Assembly (NCBI GenBank): GCA_963768185.1
Contig: CAVYGS010000005.1
Coordinates: forward strand, 434,001 to 498,000
Source: Palsa-461 sp963768185
GTDB lineage: Bacteria > Actinomycetota > Acidimicrobiia > Acidimicrobiales > RAAP-2
DNA length: 64,000 nucleotides
Direction: 5' to 3'
Positions 56,892 through 64,000 of this stretch are shown piece by piece. The notes beneath the pieces are model-generated. The model ran no database searches. It saw only the letters and a program-made list of their open reading frames with translations, and was not told where the DNA came from. The translations under genes were made by a program, and so were the position numbers. Every line of letters starts with the position of its first letter. Positions within the stretch are counted from its first letter, which is position 1.

Positions 56892-58189
56892 AGGTTGGCG
56901 GTGGCGTGCTCCAACATGTCGGCGAAGCGCACCCGGGCCTCCTCCCGCCTGGTCGGGATGTGTTCGCTCGGCACCGCTGTGGGCGCGTAGTTCTTGAGCG
57001 TGCGACGGGCCACCGTCTGGCGGTGCACCTCGTCGGGTCCGTCGTAGATCCGCGCCGCCCGCGCCGCCCGGTACATGTGCTCGAGCGGAAGATCACACGA
57101 GAAGCCGAGGGCGCCGTGGACCTGGATGGCCCGGTCGATCACGTTGTAGAGGACGCTCGCGCCGTAGTACTTGATCATCGCAATCTCGACGCGGGCAGCG
57201 GGCGCCCCCTCCCGATCCATCTTCCAGGCGGCGTGCAGCGTCATGAGCCGGGCGGCGTGCATCTCGGCCATCGAGTCGGCGACCCAGTTCTGGATCGTCT
57301 GCTTCTCGGCCAAGAGCGAGCCGTGCGCCGTGCGGGAGACCGCCCGCTCGCACAGCATGTCGAAGGCGCGCTTGGATTGGCCGAGCCAGCGCATGCAGTG
57401 GTGGATCCGCCCCGGTCCCAGCCGCTGCTGGGCGAGGGAGAACCCTTCGCCCTCGCGTCCGATCAGATTGGCCGCCGGGACGTGCACGTCGCGGTAGTAG
57501 ACCTCGGCGTGGTTGCCGAATCGGGCGAAGCTCTCCTCGGGGTGCTCCATCGTGGCGACGTCGCGCACGATCTCGAGTCCTGGGGTGTCGGTCGGCACGA
57601 GGATCATGGACGAACCCTGATAGGGATGGACGTCGGGGTTGGTCACCGCCATCACGATCAAGAAGTCGGCCACCGAGCCGTTGCTCGTGAACCACTTGTG
57701 GCCGTTGATGACGTACTCGTCCCCGTCACGCTCGGCGCGCGTGCGCAAGAGGGTGGGGTCCGACCCGGCGGTGTCGGGCTCGGTCATGGAGAACGCGCTG
57801 CGCAGCTTGCCGTCGAGCAGCGGCTGGAGCCACTGCTCGCGCTGGTCCTCCCGCCCGGTCGACTCGATGCCGATGGCAAGCAGCTCGGCGTTGCCCGAGT
57901 CGGGAGCGTTGTTGCCGAAGACGACCGGCCCGAGCGGCGTCTGGCCGAGGATCTCGTGCATCAGCCCCAGGCGGACCTGGCCGAAGCCCATGCCGCCCAG
58001 CTCGGGCGGGAGGTGCGCCGCCCAGAGGCCCGTCTCCCTCACCTGATCCTGCAGGGGACGGATCACCCCGAGCAACTGGTCGTAGGGCAGGCCCAGGGTC
58101 TCGAGGGGGAAGATCTCGCTGCGCACGAACCCGCGCATCCATTCGAGCTTCTCCTCGAATTCGGGCTCGGTCTCAAAGTCCCACGCCAT
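56888..58189 (-). CDS. Acyl-CoA dehydrogenase
   Basis: The 433-residue flavoenzyme contains the ACAD signatures FSMTEPDTAGSDPTLLRT and RVHxALGF-like IQVHGALGFSCDLPLEHMYR, plus IYDGPDEVHRQTVARRTLKN at the C-terminus. It resembles the larger FadE-type enzymes of actinobacteria. ATG 58189 follows AGAGGAG. The gene is divergent from the riboflavin synthase gene, with about 210 bp between. Confidence 0.93.
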   Translation of the reverse strand: MAWDFETEPEFEEKLEWMRGFVRSEIFPLETLGLPYDQLLGVIRPLQDQVRETGLWAAHLPPELGGMGFGQVRLGLMHEILGQTPLGPVVFGNNAPDSGNAELLAIGIESTGREDQREQWLQPLLDGKLRSAFSMTEPDTAGSDPTLLRTRAERDGDEYVINGHKWFTSNGSVADFLIVMAVTNPDVHPYQGSSMILVPTDTPGLEIVRDVATMEHPEESFARFGNHAEVYYRDVHVPAANLIGREGEGFSLAQQRLGPGRIHHCMRWLGQSKRAFDMLCERAVSRTAHGSLLAEKQTIQNWVADSMAEMHAARLMTLHAAWKMDREGAPAARVEIAMIKYYGASVLYNVIDRAIQVHGALGFSCDLPLEHMYRAARAARIYDGPDEVHRQTVARRTLKNYAPTAVPSEHIPTRREEARVRFADMLEHATANL

Positions 58190-58402
58190 CGCGATCTCCT
58201 CTGCGCCGATGGGCCGCCTCCGGCCCGGTCCGCCCGCGCCCTGGTCGCCGGCCGACACCGGCGAGGAGCGAGAGGGACCAGGCGTAGCACCGCCGGTGCC
58301 GGCTCGGCCAGCGCGCCCGGCACCGCGAAGGGCCCGGTCGCGGGCCGTGGATCGGGATCCGACCTTTTTCGTGCGGCAGCGTTTGATGGGAGAATCGCCC
58401 TT

Positions 58403-58879
58403 GTGGACACGATCGGGGTCGTCGACACGATGTTCGCCCGCTACGACATGGGCGCCGAGGCCCTTGACGAGCTGGCGGCGTGCCCCGCCTACGGCAAGCG
58501 GTTCACGACCGTCCGCCGGACGGTCCCCGGCTTCAAGGACCTGGCCGTGGCGGCCAAGCAGATGATCGAGAACGACCACTGCAAGATCGTCGTGGCGCTC
58601 GGCATGCCCGGCCGGGCGCCGATCGACAAGATCTGCGCCCACGAGGCCTCTCAGGGGCTGATGCTCGCCCAACTACTCACCTCGACTGCGATCCTCGAGG
58701 TGTTCGTCCACGAGGACGAGAGCGACGACCCTGCCGTCCTGTCCAAGGTGTGCCGGGACCGGGCCCGCAAGCACGCCCGCAACGCCTACTGGATGCTTTA
58801 CGAGCCCGACCAGCTCGTCGAGCGGGCCGGGAAGGGCATCCGCCAGGGCTTCGACGACGCGGGCCCGCTGCAGGCCTGA
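58403..58879 (+). CDS. ribC: Archaeal-type riboflavin synthase
   Basis: The 158-residue protein matches the archaeal RibC family throughout: VDTIGVVDTMFARYDMG, VRRTVPGFKDLAVAAKQMIE, IVVALGMPGRAPIDKICAHE, ASQGLMLAQLLTSTAILEVF with VHEDES, and the terminus GKGIRQGFDDAGP. It dismutates 6,7-dimethyl-8-ribityllumazine to riboflavin and belongs to the lumazine-synthase fold, unlike the trimeric bacterial RibE. GTG 58403 follows GGGAGAA. No other riboflavin gene is next to it. Assignment by motif is strong; bacterial occurrence of this type is unusual. Confidence 0.88.
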   Translation: MDTIGVVDTMFARYDMGAEALDELAACPAYGKRFTTVRRTVPGFKDLAVAAKQMIENDHCKIVVALGMPGRAPIDKICAHEASQGLMLAQLLTSTAILEVFVHEDESDDPAVLSKVCRDRARKHARNAYWMLYEPDQLVERAGKGIRQGFDDAGPLQA

Positions 58880-58910
58880 TCCGCCGGGCGCCTGAGGCCG
58901 GCGGCCGACG

Positions 58911-60686
58911 ATGAGCGACTCGGACCCGCCAGACCGCGCCGCCGCGGACCCCGATCCGCCGACCGCCCCGGTCCCCGCCACCCCGGCGCCGGGGAAAGGC
59001 CGCCACCCCGCAGCCCGGCGCGGCGCCCACCGCCGAAAGAGGCAGCGCAAGCACCGCCGACTCCGCCGAGTGTTGCTCATCGTCGGGATCGTCGTGGTGC
59101 TCATCGTCGGCGCGGCGGCCGGATACGCCCTGTACCTCAACGCGCAGGTCCACCGGATCACGGTGCACCACCTTCGGCCAGCGCCCACCCACGGGGCGGA
59201 CTTGGGCACCGAGAACATCTTGATGGTGGGCTCCACCTCGCGGTGCGCGCTGAGCGTCCAGAACCCCGCCTACGGGTTGTGCTCGGAGGGGGTCACCGGG
59301 GTGAACAGCGACGTGATCATGATCCTGCACCTGAACCCGGCAAAGAAGACGGTGAGCGTGCTCTCGATCCCCCGCGACCTGTTCGTGCCCAACGCGCGCA
59401 CGACCGGCGCCAACAAGATCGACGCCGCGCTCTACCAGGGCCCGAGCCAGCTCGTCGCGGTCATCGAGGAGGACTTCGGCATCCCGATCCAGCACTACGT
59501 CGAGCTCAACTTCGACACCTTCGCCAACGTCGTCAACGCACTCGGCGGCATCTCCATGTACTTCCCCGAGCCCGTCTATGACGCCTATTCCGGTCTCAAC
59601 ATCCAGACGACCGGTTGCATCCAGCTGAACGGCGTCCAGGCGCTGCAGGTCGTCCGAGCACGACATCTGCAGTACAAGGGGCCCGGCGTCACCACCTCGG
59701 ATCCCGCCTACTGGCCGCAAGAGGGCGAGAGTGATTTGGCGCGGATCCGTCGCGACCACGAGTTCCTGCGAGTGCTCGCCGCGGCGATTTCGAAGAAGGG
59801 ACTCGGGAACCCGATCACCGACACCGAGATGGTGTCGAACATCGTCGGCGACCTCACGACGGACAGCGGACTGTCGACCACGCACATGGTGAACCTTGTG
59901 CTCACCTATCACGGCATCAACCCGTTCAGCGCGCCCGAACTGACGATCCCGGTCATGGAGAGTGACATCAACCAGTACATCTACGACGGCGGCGCCTACG
60001 GGAACGTCGAGTTCCCCTCCGAGCCCCAGGACTACGACGTGATCGACCAGTTCCTCGGCATCCAGCCCGACGTGAACACCTTCACGGGGCAAGCCCTTCC
60101 CACGCCGGGTTCGGTCACTGTCGCCGTGCTCGACGGCTCGGGCGACTCTTCGGCCGGTGAAACGGCGGAGACGGGGCTGAAGGCGCTCGGCTTCGACGTC
60201 GTCAGCTTGGCCGACACCTCAGAGATCTCCGCCCAGGCGGAGACTGTCGTGGAGTACTCACCGGACTCCCCGGCCGAAGAGGCGGCCGCGCAGACGGTGG
60301 CACGTTCCATCTCCGGCCAGGTGGTCCTGGCGCTCGCGAATCCCTCGAGCTCGCTGCCGACGACCGCTTCGGGAGCTCAGGTCACGGTCATCACGGGCAC
60401 CGACTTCAGCGTGAACCCGCCCGCGCCACCGCCCGCCGCCACCACCACGACGCAACCCCAGACCAAGAAGCACCATGGCTCGACCACCACCACGACGACG
60501 ACGACGACGACAAGCACGACCACCACGGTGCCGCCGACCACCACCACCACGACGACCGTGCCCGACTTCAGACCGCGCCGAACCCGGCGGTCCAGGCCCT
60601 CGAGCCCTGGGACCCGCGGTCATGTACGGCAAGCGGCGCTGAGGGCCCGTAGAACAAGCCTCCTCAGGCGCCCAAGTGCCCTGTGA
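58911..60686 (+). CDS. LytR-CpsA-Psr (LCP) family protein with LytR_C domain; 3' end probably frame-shifted
   Basis: A cytoplasmic basic segment (about 45 residues) and one transmembrane helix (VLLIVGIVVVLIVGAAAGYA) precede the LCP domain. Catalytic residues lie in SDVIMILHLNPAKKTVSVLS with IPRDLFVP, and in RIRRDHEFLRVL. A LytR_C domain follows (VTVAVLDGSGDSSAGETAET), then a Thr-rich linker. LCP enzymes attach polymers such as teichoic acid or arabinogalactan to peptidoglycan. After the linker the given frame turns Arg-rich. One missing base near 60565-60570 would give QTAPNPAVQALEPWDPRSC and a stop at 60652, a more natural ending. Confidence 0.88.
   Translation: MSDSDPPDRAAADPDPPTAPVPATPAPGKGRHPAARRGAHRRKRQRKHRRLRRVLLIVGIVVVLIVGAAAGYALYLNAQVHRITVHHLRPAPTHGADLGTENILMVGSTSRCALSVQNPAYGLCSEGVTGVNSDVIMILHLNPAKKTVSVLSIPRDLFVPNARTTGANKIDAALYQGPSQLVAVIEEDFGIPIQHYVELNFDTFANVVNALGGISMYFPEPVYDAYSGLNIQTTGCIQLNGVQALQVVRARHLQYKGPGVTTSDPAYWPQEGESDLARIRRDHEFLRVLAAAISKKGLGNPITDTEMVSNIVGDLTTDSGLSTTHMVNLVLTYHGINPFSAPELTIPVMESDINQYIYDGGAYGNVEFPSEPQDYDVIDQFLGIQPDVNTFTGQALPTPGSVTVAVLDGSGDSSAGETAETGLKALGFDVVSLADTSEISAQAETVVEYSPDSPAEEAAAQTVARSISGQVVLALANPSSSLPTTASGAQVTVITGTDFSVNPPAPPPAATTTTQPQTKKHHGSTTTTTTTTTTSTTTTVPPTTTTTTTVPDFRPRRTRRSRPSSPGTRGHVRQAALRARRTSLLRRPSAL
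60479..60560 (+). repeat. Low-complexity ACC/ACG triplet tract (Thr-rich linker)
   Basis: About 80 bases of mostly ACC and ACG codons inside the LCP gene, encoding a Thr-rich linker broken by VPP. Prone to slippage in replication and in sequencing. Confidence 0.8.
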
Positions 60687-60820
60687 GCTGGGACTGGAGG
60701 GGTTGGGCATCCTCGGCCCAGGGGACGCCTCGCCTTACGATGATGGCCTGCAGCGACGAATTTCGGCACCTCCTCCATGAGGGTGCCCCAGGGGAAGACC
60801 GGGAATAGGTAGATCACCTC

Positions 60821-62467
60821 ATGGCCGACTTCGAGCCCAACCAGGAGACCCTCCGCAGCTACGTCCGGATCATTCGTCGGCGGCTCCACTGGCTCGTCGC
60901 GTTCACGATCCTGGCGGTCGCCGTGGCGACGGCCTTCAGCAGTCTGCAACCCAAGCGGTATTCGGCGACCACTCAACTGCTGGTCCAGCCGACAACGGGG
61001 TCTGTCCCGATTTCGGGCACGCAGCAGACCGTGTCGCCAACTGACGTTCTGACCGACCTGCAGCTCGTCACGAGCGGCCCCGTCGAGGCCGCCGCCGCGA
61101 AGAAGCTGGGCTACGCACCTTCGATCTCGGCCAGCGAGGTCGGTCAAACGAACGTCATCGCCCTGACCGCCACTGCGTCAACCCCGGCAAGGGCGGCCGA
61201 CGCAGCCAACGCTTACGCGACGGCGTTCGTCGCCGACCAGCGGACCGAGGCGATCAACGCGCTGACGTCGGTGGAGCAACAACTGCAATCGCAGATCAAC
61301 GGGATCAACCATCAGCTTCAGCCACTGGAGGCCGAGATCAACCCGAGCTCGTCCACCAGCGCCACGGTGTCGGCGCTCTCCAGCCAGGAGTCCGTGCTGA
61401 AGGAGGAGCTCGCCCAACTCGAGGTCACCGGAGCAGTCTCCCCTGGCGGTGTGGAGATCGTCTCTCGTGCTGGTGCTCCGAAGTCACCCAGCTCACCCAA
61501 GCCAGTACGAGATGGGCTGATCGGTCTCCTCATCGGACTCTTGCTCGGGATCGGAGCCGCCTTTGCGGCGGAATACTTCGACGACAAGGTGTACACGAAG
61601 GATCAAGCCGAGCGATTGACCGGCGGTGTACCGGTCTTGGCAATGATCCCAAAGGTCCCCGGAGCCAATCGCTCGGATACTTCGATCCTCATCTCAGAGA
61701 GTGACCCCTTCTCGCCGGCGACCGAGGCCTACCGTTCGCTCCGAACTTCCATGCAGTTTGCGGGCCACAACGGACGGTTGAAGACAATCCTCGTGACCAG
61801 CGCTTCGGGCTCTGAGGGCAAGACCTCCACGGTCGCCAACCTCGCGGTGGTGCTGGCCAAAGCAGGCGAGCGAGTGGTCGTGGTGGGTTGCGACCTCAGG
61901 CGACCTCGTATCGGCGGAATCCTCGGTCGGGGCGAAACCCCTGGCTTCACCAATGTGCTGCTCGGCCGAGATGAGCTGAAATCCACACTGCAGAACGTGT
62001 CCAACGCACCTGGGCTCGCATTGCTCGCAACCGGGCTGATCCCGCCGAACCCGGCCGAGTTGCTCGGTTCCGAGAAGGCTGGGTCGATCTTCCGCCTGCT
62101 CACCGGCGCCTTTGACACGGTCATCATCGACAGCCCGCCTCTTCTTCCAGTGGCCGATGCCCTGATCCTTGCTCGATACGCGGACGCTGTTCTCTTGGTC
62201 GTAGCGGCTGGCCAGACCTCCGAAGCCGAACTCCGGAGGGCGACTGAGCTGCTGGAACAAGTCGAGATGCGACCGACTGGCATCGTCTTGAACAAGCTGA
62301 CCCGCTTTTCGGGGGTCGGAAGCGAGTACGGATACGGGTATGGACACAAGTATCGCTACACCCCACTTCGTGCTCCCGAGGTGACGCTCACCGGCAACGC
62401 CAATGGCAATGGACACGGCAGGTCAGTGCCTTCGGCAGTCGCTTCTGACCGGCGGCCCGTCCTCTAG
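60821..62467 (+). CDS. Wzz-type chain-length regulator fused to tyrosine autokinase (BY-kinase)
   Basis: The 548-residue protein has a Wzz domain with two flanking transmembrane helices (HWLVAFTILAVAVATAFSSL and GLIGLLIGLLLGIGAAFAAE), then a cytoplasmic ParA-like kinase. Walker A is TSASGSEGKTSTVANLAVVL, Walker A' VVVVGCDLRRPR and Walker B VIIDSPPLLPVADA. A tyrosine cluster near the end (EYGYGYGHKYRYTP) is the usual autophosphorylation site. Controls length and export of surface polysaccharide. Upstream 134 bp is non-coding and probably holds the promoter. Confidence 0.93.
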   Translation: MADFEPNQETLRSYVRIIRRRLHWLVAFTILAVAVATAFSSLQPKRYSATTQLLVQPTTGSVPISGTQQTVSPTDVLTDLQLVTSGPVEAAAAKKLGYAPSISASEVGQTNVIALTATASTPARAADAANAYATAFVADQRTEAINALTSVEQQLQSQINGINHQLQPLEAEINPSSSTSATVSALSSQESVLKEELAQLEVTGAVSPGGVEIVSRAGAPKSPSSPKPVRDGLIGLLIGLLLGIGAAFAAEYFDDKVYTKDQAERLTGGVPVLAMIPKVPGANRSDTSILISESDPFSPATEAYRSLRTSMQFAGHNGRLKTILVTSASGSEGKTSTVANLAVVLAKAGERVVVVGCDLRRPRIGGILGRGETPGFTNVLLGRDELKSTLQNVSNAPGLALLATGLIPPNPAELLGSEKAGSIFRLLTGAFDTVIIDSPPLLPVADALILARYADAVLLVVAAGQTSEAELRRATELLEQVEMRPTGIVLNKLTRFSGVGSEYGYGYGHKYRYTPLRAPEVTLTGNANGNGHGRSVPSAVASDRRPVL

Positions 62468-62489
62468 CGGGGAGTCCCGCTCCGCAAAC

Positions 62490-64000
62490 GTGAATCGCCA
62501 CGCGAACCTCGAAGACCTGGTGAGGCGGTATCGACCGGTCATCGAGCCCGTAGCCGACTCGGTCGTCTGGGCGGCGGCGCTCCTGGCGACGACGGCACTT
62601 CGATTCGATCTCAAGCCGCGCCTCGTTTTCACAGTCGGAGTCCTCGAGGCCATTGAGATCGTGATTGCGGCGCAGATCGGCCTGGGCTTCGCGTTTTCGC
62701 TTTACCGAATCCAGTGGAAGAACGCCAGCTTCGAAGAGTTCGTGGCCCTGGCGACGACCATCGCCAACTGCACGGCCCTTCTCGTGTTGGCCAACGTGCT
62801 GTACCTCAGTCACGCCGTCCCGGTGAGCTCGATCGTGGCCGCCGGCGCACTCACTTTCGTCGGCACCGGAGGTCTCCGAGCGGGTTGGCGGCTCCGCCAC
62901 AAATTTCTGGCAGAGTCCAAAGCTCCCGAACGTCGAGCCATCATCTTTGGAGCGGGCAGTGGCGGCGAGCAGGTCATCGACGTCCTCCGCACCTCGGACC
63001 ACCCACCGTTTGCTCCCGTCGCTCTGCTCGATGACGATCCGGAAAAGCGTCAAGTTCAAATTCGACATCTACGAGTATCGGGCGGGAGAGAACAGATCGC
63101 CGAGATCGCCGAGCGCACGCGCGCCGACACGCTGATCATTGCCATCGCAACGGCCAGCTCAGGCCTCATCCGTAGTCTCGCTCAGTTTGCTGCCTCAGCC
63201 GGTCTCGATGTTCGGGTGCTACCGCCCGTGAACCAGCTCTTGCCTAGCCCCGGGGTGAGCGTGTCGGACATCCGGGCTGTCAGCCTCGTCGACCTCCTCG
63301 GACGTCACGAAATTCACACCGATGTCGACAGCATCGCGAGCTACATCACCGGCCATCGTGTCCTCGTCACAGGCGCGGGCGGCTCAATCGGGTCCGAGCT
63401 CTGTCGGCAGATCCACCGCTACGCGCCTTCGACGCTGGTGATGCTGGATCGGGACGAGTCGGGTTTGCACGCCCTCCAGCTGTCCATAGAGGGCCGTGCT
63501 CTGCTGAACGACCGTCGACTGGTGGTGGGTGACATTCGGGACTTGCGCGGACTGCAGGCCGTGTTCGACGAGCATCGTCCGGAAGTCGTGTTTCACGCCG
63601 CCGCCCTGAAGCACCTGCCGCTGCTCGAGATGTGGCCGGCGGAGGCCATCAAGACCAACATCTTCGGCACACTGAACGTCCTTGCCGTGTGTCAGTCACA
63701 CGACGTCAAACGGTTTGTGAACATTTCGACCGACAAGGCAGCCGATCCGACAAGCGTTCTGGGCTTCACCAAGCGCATCACGGAGCGACTTACCGCAATG
63801 ATTGCCACGCAACACCACGCGGCTTACCTCAGCGTGCGCTTCGGGAACGTGCTCGGCAGTCGCGGATCGGTGCTCTCGACCTTCCAGTCCCAGATCGCAT
63901 CGGGCGGTCCCTTGACCGTTACGCACCCGGACGCAACCCGCTACTTCATGACCGTCCAAGAAGCAGTTCAGCTGGTGATCCAGGCGGGTGCCATCGGGGC
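62490..64000 (+). CDS. CapD/FlaA1-type nucleoside-diphosphate-sugar epimerase/dehydratase, 3' end outside window
   Basis: The frame from GTG 62490 stays open to the window edge (over 500 residues). N-terminal transmembrane helices precede a CoA-binding-like domain (IIFGAGSGGEQVIDVLRTSD). The SDR domain has VTGAGGSIGSELCRQIHRYA, FHAAALKHLPLLEMWPAEAI, NISTDKAADPTSVLGFTKRI and VRFGNVLGSRGSVLSTFQSQ. The usual catalytic Tyr is replaced, as in the 4,6-dehydratases of the WbpM/FlaA1 group. Makes a modified sugar nucleotide for the surface polysaccharide. It starts 22 bases after the BY-kinase stop. Confidence 0.92.
   Translation, partial: MNRHANLEDLVRRYRPVIEPVADSVVWAAALLATTALRFDLKPRLVFTVGVLEAIEIVIAAQIGLGFAFSLYRIQWKNASFEEFVALATTIANCTALLVLANVLYLSHAVPVSSIVAAGALTFVGTGGLRAGWRLRHKFLAESKAPERRAIIFGAGSGGEQVIDVLRTSDHPPFAPVALLDDDPEKRQVQIRHLRVSGGREQIAEIAERTRADTLIIAIATASSGLIRSLAQFAASAGLDVRVLPPVNQLLPSPGVSVSDIRAVSLVDLLGRHEIHTDVDSIASYITGHRVLVTGAGGSIGSELCRQIHRYAPSTLVMLDRDESGLHALQLSIEGRALLNDRRLVVGDIRDLRGLQAVFDEHRPEVVFHAAALKHLPLLEMWPAEAIKTNIFGTLNVLAVCQSHDVKRFVNISTDKAADPTSVLGFTKRITERLTAMIATQHHAAYLSVRFGNVLGSRGSVLSTFQSQIASGGPLTVTHPDATRYFMTVQEAVQLVIQAGAIG

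Overview
The window is GC-rich DNA from an actinobacterium. The best guess is an uncultured or acidophilic member of the Acidimicrobiia. That guess rests on very high GC, many GTG starts, two F420-type luciferase-like oxidoreductases, GT-C mannosyltransferases of the MptB and PIG-V types, an LCP protein with a Thr-rich tail, and a hopanoid operon. No rRNA or taxonomic marker other than leuS is present, so the assignment is inference. One tRNA gene, tRNA-Ala(GGC), lies at 4728-4801.

Layout. 1-4.7 kb: end of a PAC2 protein, an LLM oxidoreductase, a zinc hydrolase and leuS. 4.7-6.1 kb: tRNA-Ala with an IS481-type element inserted against its 3' end. 6.3-12.4 kb: a Nudix hydrolase, a molybdate-type ABC operon (large binding protein, permease, ATPase, second permease) with a separate MerR-TOBE regulator, then a VapBC pair. 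12.6-20.5 kb: a ComB-like gene, a P-loop kinase, three large GT-C membrane glycosyltransferases, a PEP-mutase-family enzyme and a thioesterase. 20.5-28.9 kb: a phosphonate locus with a PhnZ-like oxygenase, a PhnSTUV-type transporter, a phosphonatase-like HAD enzyme, a FAD amine oxidase and a divergent phosphonate-monoester-hydrolase-like gene. 29-33.8 kb: mixed metabolism and repair genes. 33.8-38.1 kb: two GGDEF-EAL proteins that share an apparently identical 1,324-bp segment but have different sensor domains. 38.3-48.5 kb: a tightly overlapping hopanoid operon read leftwards, hpnC-hpnD-hpnE-polyprenyl synthase-shc-(hpnG-ispH fusion)-hpnH-dxs. 48.7-53.3 kb: a secreted BBE-type oxidase, an orphan adenine methylase and a membrane molybdo-oxidoreductase joined to a cytochrome b561-like part. 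53.3-58.9 kb: LLM oxidoreductase, amidase, hydroxyacid dehydrogenase, acyl-CoA dehydrogenase and an archaeal-type riboflavin synthase. 58.9-64 kb: an LCP protein, a Wzz/BY-kinase fusion and a CapD-type epimerase that runs off the end, together the start of a surface polysaccharide locus.

How the genes fit together. The phosphonate genes can be read as one route: an esterase frees phosphonate, the ABC system imports aminoethylphosphonate, and either FAD oxidation plus HAD hydrolysis or PhnZ-like oxidation releases phosphate. The hopanoid operon carries both ends of the pathway, isoprenoid supply (dxs, ispH) and squalene-to-extended-hopanoid steps. The molybdate importer has a possible customer in the molybdo-oxidoreductase near 52 kb.

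A caution for every user of this sequence. Many genes are split by single-base frame breaks, nearly all insertion-type and often in short homopolymers, while family similarity continues unbroken on both sides. They cluster (27.6-28.9 kb and 52.0-52.9 kb) and are absent from long stretches. Uncorrected consensus errors are the simplest explanation, but this cannot be settled from the sequence alone. Affected genes are given with their full inferred extent and the position of each break.
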